A stretch of DNA of 64,000 bases, taken from positions 23,698,581 to 23,762,580 of the forward strand of contig NC_092191.1 of assembly GCF_043641665.1 (NCBI RefSeq). Direction: 5' to 3'. The position numbers and the translations under genes are program-made. This document shows, one piece after another, positions 49,469 through 61,376 of the stretch. The stretch comes from Enoplosus armatus (lineage: Eukaryota; Chordata; Actinopteri; Centrarchiformes; Enoplosidae). Position 1 is the first letter of the stretch; the number at the start of each line of letters is the position of its first letter. The notes beneath the pieces are model-generated. The model saw only the letters and a list, made by a program, of their open reading frames with translations, was not told the DNA's origin and did no database searches.

Positions 49469-49737
49469 GTCTGACGTCTGACGTACTGCGGTAAGCGTAT
49501 TGCTTCACTTCCGGCTTCTGTGTCATTGGTAGCGTGTGTGTTTGGCCGCTCTAAGCTCAAACAAGTTATATTTGTTTGGTATATATTTCATTACAGCGGC
49601 TAAATAGCCGCTAACCACTTAAACGTACATTAGTTTTGCTTAACGCTGATAGTTCTCTCCTTTTTTAGCGACTTTTTCGCTAATCTCACAGTTGTTTACA
49701 CACTATTCTGTCTGTTACATTAGTTTAGCAGCTAGCG

Positions 49738-50628
49738 ATGGCTTCTCTCTCTCCTTCTCTCTCTCCTTCTCGCTCTCCTGCTCTGTCCTGCTCGGTGTGT
49801 CAGATGTTTAGTTATTCCCCCGCCTCCTTTAGCGATAATGGTAAATGTAATAAATGTAGTTTATTTAGCGCGCTGGAGGCGAGGCTCAGCGAGTTAGAGG
49901 CCCGGTTCCGCACCATGGAGACGGCTGTAGTCAGCCAACCCCCAGTAGCCGGTGCGGACCGACTCAGTGTAGCTCCTGCTAGCCGTCCCCCGGCAGCTCC
50001 CGAGCAGCCGGGAAGCCAGGGAGGCTGGGTGACTGTCCGAAGGAGGCATAGCCCTCGGCAGAAGCCCACGGTTCACCACCAACCACTTCATGTTTCTAAC
50101 AGGTTCTCCCCACTCAGCGACACACCCGCTGAGAAGCAGATTGTGGTAATTGGCAGCTCCATAGTCAGAAACGTGAGGTTAGCGACACCAGCGACCATAG
50201 TGAAATGCATTCCTGGGGCCAGAGCGGGCGACATTGAATCAAATTTAAAACTGCTGGCTAAGGATAAGCGTAAATACAGTAAGATTGTTATTCACGTCGG
50301 CGGTAATGACTCCCGGTTACGCCAATCGGAGGTCACTAAAATTAACGTGGAGTCGGTGTGTTCGTTTGCAAAAACTATGTCGGACTCCGTAGTTTTCTCT
50401 GGGCCCCTACCCAATCTGACCAGTGATGATATGTTTAGCCGCATGTCATCATTCAACCGCTGGCTGTCGAGGTGGTGTCCAGCAAACGATGTGGGCTTCG
50501 TAGATAATTGGCGGACTTTCTGGAGGAGACCTGGTCTGATGAGGAGAGACGGCATTCATCCCACTTTGGATGGAGCGGCTCTCATATCTAGAAATCTGAC
50601 CGACTTTATTAGTGAACCAAAACCGTGA
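49738..50628 (+). CDS. L2 LINE ORF1: zinc-ribbon/coiled-coil protein with SGNH-type esterase domain
   Basis: 296-residue first ORF of the L2 element. After a Ser/Pro-rich start there are two CxxC pairs (CSVC at about residue 19 and CNKC about 20 residues later), then a short Leu/Glu coiled-coil-like segment ([17 protein letters not shown]). From about residue 134 an SGNH-hydrolase-like domain shows [10 protein letters not shown] (nucleophile Ser block), HVGGNDSRL (Gly-Asn block) and RRDGIHPT (Asp-His block). CR1/L2-clade LINEs are known to carry such esterase ORF1 proteins, thought to help form the ribonucleoprotein. All catalytic blocks are intact. Met 49,738 is the first in frame. Confidence 0.88.
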   Translation: MASLSPSLSPSRSPALSCSVCQMFSYSPASFSDNGKCNKCSLFSALEARLSELEARFRTMETAVVSQPPVAGADRLSVAPASRPPAAPEQPGSQGGWVTVRRRHSPRQKPTVHHQPLHVSNRFSPLSDTPAEKQIVVIGSSIVRNVRLATPATIVKCIPGARAGDIESNLKLLAKDKRKYSKIVIHVGGNDSRLRQSEVTKINVESVCSFAKTMSDSVVFSGPLPNLTSDDMFSRMSSFNRWLSRWCPANDVGFVDNWRTFWRRPGLMRRDGIHPTLDGAALISRNLTDFISEPKP

Positions 50629-50718
50629 CAACCCAGAGTCCAGACCAGGAGGCAGAGTCGCAGTCCTACACGCTTCTCTGCGCTTCCATTAGAGCAGTTA
50701 CCCACCCAACACCCCATA

Positions 50719-53700
50719 ATGACTGTGTCTGCCCCCCGACCACTTAAATTAATTCAACCAAAGTTAAACAGGAGAGGAATCATTAATAAAAACTTAATAA
50801 AAATTAAGACCACTACTGCTATAGGCCAAAACAATAGGAAAATTAAGTGCGGACTGTTAAATATCAGATCTCTGTCATCTAAAGCTGTATTAGTAAACGA
50901 GCTAATATCAGAGAATCATATTGATCTACTGTGTCTGACAGAAACCTGGCTGTGTCATGAAGAGTATGTCAGCCTGAATGAATCCACTCCGCCCAGTCAT
51001 ACTAATACTCACATCCCTCGAGGCACCGGCCGAGGAGGTGGAGTTGCAGCCATCTTTGACTCAAGCCTGTTGATGAACTCTAGACCTAAACTGGATTATA
51101 ACTCATTTGAAAGCCTCGTTATGAGTCTCTCACTCCCAACCTGGAAAACACTGAAGCCAGTCTTATTCGTTATAGTCTATCGCGCTCCAGGTCCATACTC
51201 TGAATTCTTATCTGAATTCTCAGAGTTTTTATCAGGCTTAGTCCTTAAAACAGACAAAGTCATTATCGTAGGTGATTTTAATATTCATGTGGACGTTGAT
51301 AAGGATAGCCTTGGTACTGCATTTACCTCTTTATTGGATTCGATTGGCTTCTGTCAGAGGGTACAGAAACCCACTCACTGTTTTAATCACACCCTCGACC
51401 TGGTTCTGACATATGGACTTGAAATTGAACATCTAACTGTCTTTCCACAGAATCCTTTGTTATCGGACCATTATTTAATAACTTTTGAATTCCTATTACT
51501 GGACTACACGCCATTAGGCAAAAAAGTCTACACCAGATATCTATCTGATAGTGCTGTAGCTAAATTTAAGGAAGTGATTCCTTCGGCATTAAATTCAATG
51601 CCACGTCTCAATACAACTGAGGACTCCTATGCTAACCTTCGTCCCTCTCAAATAGACAATGTTGTTGACAGTGCTGCAGGCTCAATGCGATTGACACTTG
51701 ACTCTATTGCCCCTCTTAAAAAGAAGATAATAAAACAAAGAAAGTCAGCTCCATGGTATAACACCCAAACCCGCAAATTAAAGCAAACAGTGCAGAAACT
51801 TGAAAGGAAATGGCGCTCCACCAAACTAGAGGAATCACGTTTAATTTGGCAAGATAGTCTTAGAACTTATAGGAAGGCCCTCTGTAAAGCCAGAGCAGCC
51901 TATTACTCATCACTAATAGAAGAGAACAAGAACAACCCCAGGTTTCTCTTCAGCACTGTAGCCAGGCTGACAGAGAGTCACAGCTCTATTGAGCCATGTA
52001 TTCCTATAACCCTCAGCAGCAATGACTTCATGAGCTTCTTTAATGATAAAATTCTAACTATTAGAGACAGAATTGATCACCTCCTGTCTTCAGGTGGTAT
52101 CCTACCTTCAAACACAGGAATCTCAGAAATAGCTGTAAAACCTGATGTATATTTGGATTGCTTTTCTCCCATTGACCTTCACCAAATTACTAAAACTATC
52201 TCTTCATCTAAGCCATCAACTTGTCTCTTAGACCCCATCCCAACCTGGCTGCTCAAAGAGGTTTTACCTTTAGTCAGCACTTCTTTACTAGACATGATCA
52301 ATCTGTCTTTATTAACAGGCTACGTACCACAGTCCTTTAAAGTTGCTGTAATTAAACCTCTTCTTAAAAAGACCACACTTGATCCAGAGGTTTTAGCCAA
52401 CTATAGACCTATATCTAACCTCCCCTTTCTCTCCAAGATCCTTGAGAAAGCAGTCGCCAACCAGCTGTGTGACTTTCTACATGACAATAGGTTGCTTGAG
52501 GACTTTCAGTCAGGTTTCAGAGCTCATCATAGCACAGACACAGCACTGGTGAAAGTTACAAATGACCTTCTCACTGCATCAGACAAAGGACTTGTCTCTA
52601 TACTTGTTTTGTTAGATCTTAGTGCTGCATTCGACACCATTGACCATCATATCCTATTACAGAGACTGGAACATTTAATTGGCATCAAAGGAACCGCACT
52701 AAGCTGGTTTAAGTCGTATTTATCAGATCGATCTCAGTTTGTACATGTTAACGATGAATCCTCCATGTACGCCAAAGTCAGTCATGGAGTTCCACAAGGT
52801 TCTGTGCTTGGACCAATACTATTCACCTTATATATGCTTCCTTTAGGGGATATTATTAGAAAACACTCCATACATTTTCATTGCTATGCAGATGATACCC
52901 AGCTATATTTATCGATCAAGCCAGAAGAACCTCATCAGTTAGCCAACCTCCAAGCATGCCTTAAGGACATAAAGACCTGGATGACCTGTAATTATCTGAT
53001 GTTGAACTCAGACAAGACAGAAGTTATTGTTCTTGGCCCTGAACACCTCAGAAATACAATATCTAAGGATATTGTTACCCTAGATGGCATTGCCCTGGCC
53101 TCCAGCGCCACCGTGAGGAATCTCGGAGTTGTCTTTGATCAGGACATGTCCTTTAACTCCCACGTAAAACAAACTTCACGGACTGCCTTTTTTCACCTCC
53201 GTAATATTGCAAAAATCAGGAAGATCCTGTCTCAAACAGATGCAGAAAAATTAGTCCATGCATTTGTCACGTCTAGGCTGGATTATTGCAATTCCTTATT
53301 ATCAGGCTGTCCCAATAAGTCCCTGAGGACTCTCCAGCTGATCCAGAATGCTGCAGCACGTGTACTGACAGGAACCAGGAAAAGAGATCATATTTCTCCT
53401 GTATTAGCTTCTCTGCACTGGCTCCCTGTAAAATCTAGAATAGAGTTTAAAATCCTTCTCCTCACCTACAAAGCTCTTACTGGTCAGGCACCATCATATC
53501 TTAAAGAGCTCATAGTACCTTATTACCCCACTAGAGCACTCCGCTCCCAGAATGCAGGGCTGCTTGTGGTTCCTAGAGTCTCCAAAAACAGAACAGGAGC
53601 CAGAGCCTTCAGCTATCAAGCTCCTCTCCTGTGGAATCGGCTCCCAGTTTGGGTCCGGGAGGCAGACACACTCTCTACTTTTAAGAGTAGGCTTAAAACT

Positions 53701-53727
53701 TTGCTTTTTGATAACGCTTATAGTTAA
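50719..53727 (+). CDS. L2 LINE ORF2: AP-type endonuclease and reverse transcriptase
   Basis: 1002-residue uninterrupted ORF. The N-terminal APE-type endonuclease region (about residues 40-260) shows [36 protein letters not shown] and LSDHYLI. The reverse transcriptase (about 480-760) shows [61 protein letters not shown] and the catalytic YADD, followed by LNSDKTEV. The C-terminal domain shows [25 protein letters not shown] and [12 protein letters not shown]. The enzyme nicks target DNA and reverse-transcribes its RNA at the nick. No stop or frameshift is seen, so it may be competent. It is preceded by a short gap after ORF1 in a different frame. Confidence 0.95.
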   Translation: MTVSAPRPLKLIQPKLNRRGIINKNLIKIKTTTAIGQNNRKIKCGLLNIRSLSSKAVLVNELISENHIDLLCLTETWLCHEEYVSLNESTPPSHTNTHIPRGTGRGGGVAAIFDSSLLMNSRPKLDYNSFESLVMSLSLPTWKTLKPVLFVIVYRAPGPYSEFLSEFSEFLSGLVLKTDKVIIVGDFNIHVDVDKDSLGTAFTSLLDSIGFCQRVQKPTHCFNHTLDLVLTYGLEIEHLTVFPQNPLLSDHYLITFEFLLLDYTPLGKKVYTRYLSDSAVAKFKEVIPSALNSMPRLNTTEDSYANLRPSQIDNVVDSAAGSMRLTLDSIAPLKKKIIKQRKSAPWYNTQTRKLKQTVQKLERKWRSTKLEESRLIWQDSLRTYRKALCKARAAYYSSLIEENKNNPRFLFSTVARLTESHSSIEPCIPITLSSNDFMSFFNDKILTIRDRIDHLLSSGGILPSNTGISEIAVKPDVYLDCFSPIDLHQITKTISSSKPSTCLLDPIPTWLLKEVLPLVSTSLLDMINLSLLTGYVPQSFKVAVIKPLLKKTTLDPEVLANYRPISNLPFLSKILEKAVANQLCDFLHDNRLLEDFQSGFRAHHSTDTALVKVTNDLLTASDKGLVSILVLLDLSAAFDTIDHHILLQRLEHLIGIKGTALSWFKSYLSDRSQFVHVNDESSMYAKVSHGVPQGSVLGPILFTLYMLPLGDIIRKHSIHFHCYADDTQLYLSIKPEEPHQLANLQACLKDIKTWMTCNYLMLNSDKTEVIVLGPEHLRNTISKDIVTLDGIALASSATVRNLGVVFDQDMSFNSHVKQTSRTAFFHLRNIAKIRKILSQTDAEKLVHAFVTSRLDYCNSLLSGCPNKSLRTLQLIQNAAARVLTGTRKRDHISPVLASLHWLPVKSRIEFKILLLTYKALTGQAPSYLKELIVPYYPTRALRSQNAGLLVVPRVSKNRTGARAFSYQAPLLWNRLPVWVREADTLSTFKSRLKTLLFDNAYS

Positions 53728-54153
53728 GGGCTGGCTCAGGCCTGCCTGGACCAGCCCCCTAGTTATGCTGCTATAGGCCTACACTGCCGGGGGACTTCCC
53801 ATGATGCACTGAGCTTTCCTCCTCTCCCTCTTCATCTTTGCACATTCATCACAGTCCAATGCATGTTACTAACTCTATTTCTTCCCCGGAGTTTCTTTGT
53901 GCTTTGTCGACTCGTAGGTCGCTGTGGATCGTGGTCCTGGTACGCCTGGGTGCTGCTGCTGCCATGGGCCTGCCTGACTCCCATCACTACCGTTATTATG
54001 TTTAGTCGTAGTTCTGTCACTATTAAAGCTCCTATTATTAATCTCAGCTAATATTACAGCTATTTCTACTGTTAGTGCTGCCATACATCTTTGCCTACCT
54101 ATCTGTCTGTCTGTCTGTCTGTCTATCTGTGTCTCTATGTCTATCTCTCTGTC

Positions 54154-54200
<47 letters not shown>

Positions 54201-54460
54201 AAAACCCAACCGGTCAAAGCAGATGACCGCCCACCTAGAGTCTGGTTCTGCTCAAGGTTTCTGCCTCTTAAAAGGAAGTTTTTCCTTGCCACTGTCGCCA
54301 AAGTGCTTGCTCATGGTGGGAACTGTTGGGTCTCTGTAATAACATTATAAAGAGTCGGTCTAGACCTGCTCTATTTTGTAAAGTGTCATGAGATGACTTT
54401 GTTGTGATTTGGCGCTATATAAATAAAATTGAATTGAATTGAATTGAATTGAATTGAATT

Positions 54461-57304
54461 ATGATGCAACAATGGGTGATTGTGATGCAACAATGGGTGA
54501 TTGTGATGCAACAATGGGTGATTGTGATGCAACAACGGGTCATTGTGATGCAATAATGGATTATTATGATACCACCATGTGTCATTGTGTCATAACAACA
54601 GGTGATTGTAGATGCTACCAGACTGTGATGCAATAAAGCTGTTTTTGAAGGACATAAAAGTTATGTGATGCAAAATGTGTCATTATGATACAACAATGGG
54701 TCATTATGATACAACAATGTGTCATTGTGATGAAATAATGTGTCATTGTGATCCAACAATTGGTCATTGTGGATGTTACATTGCGGGACTGTGATGCAAA
54801 CAAAGCTGCTTGTGGATGCTATAAAAGGGGATTGTTATGCTACATCAGGTAACTGTGATGCAACAATGAGTCATTGTGACGTGATAAAGGATCATTATGG
54901 TGCAACAAAGTGTCACTGTGACACTGCAATGGGTAATTGTAGATGCTACCAAAGGGGATGCTATAAAAGGGTTATGACACTGTTATAGTGTTCCATTGTG
55001 TTGAAACAATGGGTCATTTTGATGCAACAATGCGTCATTGTGATCCAACAATTGGTCATTGTGGATGTTACATTGCGGGATTGTGATTCAAACAAAGCTG
55101 CTTGTGGATGCTATAAAAATGTATTGTTATGCTACAACAGGTAATTATGATGCAACAATGTGTCATTCTGATGTAACAACGGGTCATTGTGATGCAAAAT
55201 GTGTCATTATGATGCAACAATGGGTCATTATGATGCAACAATGGGTGAGTGTGATGCAACAATGGGTGATTGTGATGCAACAATGTGTCATTGTGATGCA
55301 ACAATGGGTGATTGTGATGCAACAATGGGTGATTGTGATGCAACAACGGGTCATTGTGATGCAATAATGGATTATTATGATACCACCATGTGTCATTGTG
55401 TCGTAACAACAGGTGATTGTAGATGCTACCAGACTGTGATGCAATAAAGCTGTTTTTGAAGGACATAAAAGTTATGTGATGCAAAATGTGTCATTGTGAT
55501 GAAATAATGTGTCATTGTGATCCAACAATTGGTCATTGTGGATGTTACATTGCGGGACTGTGATGCAAACAAAGCTGCTTGTGGATGCTATAAAAGGGGA
55601 TTGTTATGCTACATCAGGTAATTATGATGCAACAATGAGTCATTGTGACGTGATAAAGGATCATTATGGTGCAACAACGTGTCACTGTGACACTGCAATG
55701 GGTAATTGTAGATGCTACCAAAGGGGACTGTGATGTAACACGTTTGTGGATGCCATAAAAGGGTTGTGACACTGTTATAGTGTTCCATTGTGTTGCAACA
55801 ATGGGCCATTCTGATGTAACAATGGGTCCTTGTGATGTAATGATTGGTCATTGTGGATATTACATTAGTTTAGGTTGTGATGCAACAATGTGTCATTTTT
55901 TAATTATCCAAAGGTGATCGTGGATGTTGCATTTGGGGATAGTGATGCAACAACAGCTGCGTGTGGATGACATAAAAGGGGATTGTTATGCTACATCAGG
56001 TAATTGTGATACAACAATGTGTCATTGTGATGCAACAAAAGGTGATCGTGGATGCTATAGATAAGGATTGTTTTGCTACAAAAGGTATTTGTGATACAAC
56101 AATGGGTGATTGTGATGCAATAATGGATTATTATGATACCACCATGTGTCACTGTGACGCAACAAAGGGTAATTGTAGATGCTACCACAGGGGATGCTAT
56201 AAAAGGGTTGTGACACTGTTATAGTGTTCCATTGTGTTGAAACAATGGGTCATTGTGATGCAACAATGCGTCATTGTGATCCAACAATTGGTCATTGTGG
56301 ATGTTACATTGCGGGATTGTGATTCAAACAAAGCTGCTTGTGGATGCTATAAAAATGTATTGTTATGCTACGACAGGTAATTATGATGCAACAATGTGTC
56401 ATTCTGATGTAACAACGGGTCATTGTGATGCAAAATGTGTCATTGTGATGCAACAATGGGTCATTATGATACAACAATGTGTCATTATGATGCAACAATG
56501 GGTGATTGTTATGCAATAATGGGTTATTATGATACCACCATGTGTCATTGTGTCGTAACAACAGGTGATTGTAGATGCTACCACAGCAGACTGTGATGCA
56601 ATAAAGCTGTTTTTGAAGGACATAAAAGTTATGTGATGCAAAATGTGTCATTATGATACAACAATGTGTCATTGTGATCCAACAATTGGTCATTGTGGAT
56701 GTTACATTGCGGGACTGTGATGCAAACAAAGCTGCTTGTGGATGCTATAAAAATGTATTGTTATGCTACAACAGGTAATTATGATGCAACAATGTGTCAT
56801 TCTGATGTAACAACGGGTCATTGTGATGCAAAATGTGTCATTATGATGCAACAATGTGTCATTGTGATGTAACAACGGGTCATTTTGATGCAAAATGTGT
56901 CATTATGATGCAACAATGTGTCATTGTGATGCAACAATGGGTGATTGTGATGCAATAATGGCTTATTATTATGCATTCATGTGTCACTGTGATGCAACAA
57001 TGGGTGACAGTAGATGCTACCACAGGGGACTGTAATTGAAAAGAAAGCTGCTTGTGGATGCTATAAAAGAGGATTGTGATGCAACAATGTGTCATTGTGG
57101 ATGTCACATTGCGGGATAGTTATGCAACAAAAGCTGTGAACAGGTAAGTGTGATGCAACAACGTGTCATTGTGACGCTGCAATGGGTGATAGTAGATGCT
57201 ACCAAAGGGGACTGTGATGCAACACGTTTGTGGATGCCATAAAAGGGTTGTGACACTGTTATAGTGTTCCATTGTGTTGAAACAATGGGTCATTCTGATG
57301 CAAT
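54461..57304. repeat. Higher-order satellite array 3, right part
   Basis: Resumes with ATGATGCAACAATGGG immediately after the L2 tail and runs to the same right boundary as arrays 1 and 2. The terminal section (about 56,420-57,304) is nearly identical to 42,685-43,569. Total array length without the L2 is about 3.45 kb. Confidence 0.93.
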
Positions 57305-57730
57305 ACATATACAAATGCACAAATTAATATGACTTTACATGTATTTGTCCTGGTAAAACTATTTACATGTGTAAAACCTATATCATTTTGGTGTGAAATT
57401 AAAACACGTGGTCACAGAGCAGAGTTATGCGTACATACATCCATAAAGAGAGACACATTTGATCGTTCCTAGTGTAACTCATAAGTATTCTTACCATGAC
57501 AAATCAGGTGCATGTGTCTTGAACCTATTAGGGCAAAAATGAAATGAAGTAATAAACCAGTTCTGTTTATTGGTCAACAATTCCCTCATCACTTATTGTC
57601 ACTGATAGATTGGAAGGCAAAAGATCAACTAAAAGACAGAGAGAGAGAGAGAGAGAGGGAAGACTGTCTCAGGGCAAGTTATAATGGATCGTCATTGGTA
57701 CTTTTTTTCTACAAAAAAACTTTCTTTTAA

Positions 57731-57905
57731 ATGATCTCACTAATATAGTGCTTCACAACCTTCTCGGTTCCCAAAAGCGCTTTACAGATAAGGTCTCACT
57801 CACCCATTCACACACCCATGGCTGCCATGCAAGGTGCTGGTCTCCATCAGGAGCCCCTCATTCTACCCTGCTCTACAGTGCTAACCGCTGCACCACCGTG
57901 CTACC
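57731..57905 (-). mobile_element. tRNA-headed SINE, inverted orientation (copy 3)
   Basis: Orthologous position and sequence to 34,331-34,505 within duplication copy 3. Confidence 0.78.
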
Positions 57906-60256
57906 CACACCCTGGGGCACCCAAAGCATCCATATTGCACTTTCTAAACCAGATCCTTGCTGAACGGGAAACTTATTAAAGCACCCATTATGTGTAGAGA
58001 TCGGTGGCTCTTACATGCATTTGATATTGCAGGAGGGCCTGTCTTAAAGAAGTAAATTCGAGAGGGGAACGGTACTCTGCATCGACTAAGTATATATGTA
58101 ATGCAATTCCACAAACTACTTAAAATCTCCCAAGGATGCACTCCACAGCCATACAGTGTGTTGCCTCCACCTCTTACGTCAATCAGGAGACAATGTGGTG
58201 TGACGTAAAATATTCCTCCCAGTAAATGTGCAGTGTGGTAGCAATGCGTGACTTGTCTCTGTAGGAGAAGGTGGAAGTTGTGCTACGGCGGCGTCTTCCA
58301 TGGAGAAGCAGCTGTCCATAACCTCGGTGAAGCCAGCGACACGATGGACCAAGGCGGCTGGGAAGATCTGACGGACTCATTTATGTTCAAAGTCATATTT
58401 GAGTCTGACTATGCAACGTTCCCTGGGGGATGTGTAGAAAAACAAAACCTGAAATGAGTGCCTCTTTGGAGGAACGCAGTTGAACTGAGTGAATTGAATT
58501 CAGTCAAAAAGATGGAGATGAAGGCACTTGCTGTTTTCTTTACATATTTACTTTATTTGCTTGTTCCATCATTCTATGAAATGTATTTAGAATATATTGA
58601 CTAGATAGTATGTTGACTAGATAGTAGTGACCAGAAGTACGCATAGTAATGACTAAATGATAAAGAAATAATTATTTAAATGATGGATAAATAATAATAT
58701 TGAATAAAGAACATAAATACACTAGAATATACTGAAAGTATGCATGTGACTTGGGGACAAACATCTACTTTGTATCTACATTATATGGACAGTATATACT
58801 GTATGTGCATAGTAGTAACACATTGCACATGTGGTATAAAAAGGTATATTGTATTGTATTGTATATTTAATTAATGAAAGGTTGTTTTAAATATATACGT
58901 CCCCATTATATTTAGTGGAGCACAGATCCATTATATTCACTTATCCCCGCCCATTGGGTGTCCAGCCCCGCTTATTTCTGACCCCCAGGTTGAGGTATAC
59001 CAGCTTCCCAGTATGAACACTTGCTTTTTCAAATCATGTCCTAAAAAAGTTGTAAAAATGCACTAACAGCCGAATCCACTCTGTTTTGGTCCATCCCTGC
59101 AGGTCCACTCTGGAATACGTAACAGCAGGAAAACACACAGTGGTCAAAGTTGGTGGAAACATCCGATAAAGAATCATTAGAAGACATTTTGATGACAAAC
59201 CACAGTCCAAGTCCAAGTACAGACAGATGTGCTTTATTAGCTCCAGCTCCTCTCCAGCTTAGTGAGCCGGGAAGGCCGTCACAGTGGACCTTTTCATTGG
59301 CCGGTATCAGCCACTGCGATTTTACTTCACGTCATTTTTTTTTCTCTCTCCGATGCAAGTTTACAGTATGTCTGCTACTTCCAGGGCAACGCCAAATCAG
59401 TGGAGTAAAAAAAAAATACAGCAAGTACTTTATTCTCAAATGTGTATTTTTCTACGATCACCAGGTCTGCGAGCCAACACAAGATAAATAGTGACAGATG
59501 GTTTCCATCGCAACACAGGAATTACAAGCCTTCATATTCAAGATTTTCAGTATTCCGTTTCTGGTGTCTGGTGGTTACCACGGGGGAATCCTGCAGCAAG
59601 TGCTGTAGAAGGAAGTACCAGAAAACAGCAGAGACAGCAATTCTGATACAAATGTCCGTCTCTCTTTGTGACGTTAAAAAATGTTCTAAAAGGTTCAAAA
59701 CGTTTTCTGAGATGGCAGTCGGAAGATCAACCGTGCAGGTGTTAACGGGTAGTGACGAAACAGCTGAAGACGCTCCTGAGAGCACGGCTGGATTAATCCA
59801 CCACCCTACAGGACCCACTTTAAGGCCCGAATCCTTTGACATTGTGCCTTCGTGGTTCTTATTCCCAATTTATTTGCAAATCGCACAAATGACCACAAAA
59901 GCGGACTGCTGGTGTGAAAAGATACGGGACGTTCCTGGGCTACATTTGATTGAGAAGTTTGGCGTCATAACGGCAGCCGAACTGCTGTCGCTGCTATTTC
60001 AGTCACATACTGTATCAACAAGCACATTTACTATTGTGTAGTAACACAGAGTCAATCGACCCTGGTGAGACCACGTGTGCAGACCACGTGTGCAGCGTGT
60101 CAAGCCAGAGAAAACACGGACGCGGCGCAAATGTTCCTCACGTCGGCAATAAGTTAGTCAAACATTGCGTATTTTCTTCATATTGTGTAGTCCTGCTAAG
60201 AGCGAACAGCGGGCCTTGACTGGAAAACATAAAAGAAGGAAATCAATTCAGTCAGA

Positions 60257-60314
60257 GGGGCCAGGACGGGGGGGCCAGGACGGGGGGGGGGGGGGGGGGG
60301 GGGGGCTCGTGGGG
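60257..60314 (+). repeat. G-run tract, potential G-quadruplex (copy 3)
   Basis: Longest of the three versions, with a single run of about 24 G. Confidence 0.8.
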
Positions 60315-60987
60315 AAAAGCCCGAGCAAAATCGGTTCAGAGTGACGAGTCCAGCCCATCAGTCGACTCGACCGCACTGGATTGTTTTTCATTTCTTGACA
60401 CAGAACCAGCACACGTGGCATTCTGATTTCCCCTCATTTTACATTCAAATCCAACATTTGTCTGAGAGTGTCATGAACTATGATTATGATATATAAAATA
60501 TATATTTTATCCTGTCCTTTTATCCTTATTGAGATATATGTGTTTGTGCATGTGTGTGTGTGTGTGTGCTCTGCTGCATATACTATATATTTTAATTAAA
60601 AAAAAAAATCGAAGTGAATTAAATTGAACTTGGGCTTTAGTGTGTGCAACCAGTAGGAACTACATCAGCAAACCTGTCGTCTTGTCTTCCTGAAAGCCTG
60701 CGCCACGGCTCTCTCACTCAACCTGTCCTCGTCCATTGACCCTGGAACCTGGGACCCGTGGCGGCCTGGAACTGAGAGAGCTGCTTTTGATTACGAGTCC
60801 AAACTCAGAATTCGGCTATTTCTGACCCTAAAATGTCCCTTTAAAGCCAAACGACCACGGCTGCTGCGCACACACATCACAATAGATAGACAAATCAATC
60901 AGCGTACTGATATAGTAACTGTGGATGGTTCAACCTACAATTAGTCTCGGGTTTCAGGCACGCAGCGAATGAAGTGTTTCTCGTGCT

Positions 60988-61000
60988 TGACCTTTGACCT
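60988..61000 (-). promoter_or_regulatory. Perfect DR1 nuclear-receptor element (copy 3)
   Basis: Identical DR1 in duplication copy 3, 377 bp downstream of the piezo1 stop codon and therefore probably inside its transcribed 3' UTR. Confidence 0.5.
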
Positions 61001-61098
61001 CTGGCCATTAACAAACACAGCTCGTTTTGACCCATGATTTTGCCTCCTAAGGCGACGTGTCCACTCCTGCTGCCGTCGGTCTCACCCACAATGGGACT

Positions 61099-61376
61099 GC
61101 AATTCCACTGTCAATAGTCTGTAGTGTAAAGTGAAAGTGCTCGGGCAACACGTGAACATGCAACAGCAACAAGTGTCCAGCAGCAGGAGATGTTTCATAC
61201 AGTATGTCTATTAGTGTGCGCCTCCTTTCGCGCGTCTCCTCGGCTGTAAGTCAGTGTCCACTCTGGTAAGGAGTGTTCCCAAGAAGCTTCCCATGCGCTG
61301 TCCCCTGGACATCTATGCAACGTGCTTCAGAAAATCGCTGTGTTCTATTGCAACCAAACACAATCAGCCGGTCAAC
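61099..61376 (-). other. piezo1: piezo1 proximal 3' UTR
   Basis: Sequence between the piezo1 stop and the edge of duplication copy 3. No AATAAA or ATTAAA is present on the minus strand in this stretch; the first ATTAAA on that strand is at 60,591-60,596, inside copy 3. The transcript therefore probably extends into the duplicated segment. Confidence 0.5.

Larger units (their letters stand above)
49469..54460 (+). mobile_element. L2-type non-LTR retrotransposon (LINE), apparently full length
   Basis: About 5.0 kb inserted in satellite array 3. Parts in order: 5' UTR (49,469-49,737), ORF1 (49,738-50,628), a 90-bp gap, ORF2 (50,719-53,727), a 3' UTR with CTGT/CT microsatellite (about 54,100-54,197), then the 3' end GGCGCTATATAAATAAAATT followed by TGAAT repeats, characteristic of teleost L2 elements. 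A possible 6-bp target-site duplication ATTATG flanks it (49,463-49,468 and 54,458-54,463), although the right copy overlaps the tail. Both ORFs are uninterrupted, suggesting a young insertion. It is absent from duplication copies 1 and 2, so it postdates the triplication or was lost from them. Confidence 0.93.
47382..61098. repeat. Tandem segmental duplication, copy 3 (13.72 kb including a 5-kb L2 insertion)
   Basis: Third direct copy. It ends at GGGACT (61,093-61,098) and continues into unique sequence downstream of piezo1, so this right edge is the ancestral one. Without the L2 it would be about 8.73 kb. It has a copy-specific deletion of roughly 24 bp in the Tc1 stub near 47,430 and the only + SINE that keeps the full B-box segment. 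Confidence 0.93.
57305..61098. other. Unrecognised low-copy part of the duplicated unit (copy 3)
   Basis: Same content and order as the other two copies, nearly identical to copy 2. It has the longest G run and the shortest TA and TG microsatellites. It runs directly into the piezo1 3' flank at 61,099. No gene recognised. Confidence 0.6.

Noticed and set aside
54091..54350. Ser/Leu-rich and Arg/Glu-rich ORFs in the L2 3' UTR
   Set aside because: They translate the CTGT/CT microsatellite and carry no domain.
26484..57304. CRISPR array
   Set aside because: Repeat units are contiguous and diverged with no unique spacers, there are no cas genes, and the flanking genes are vertebrate.
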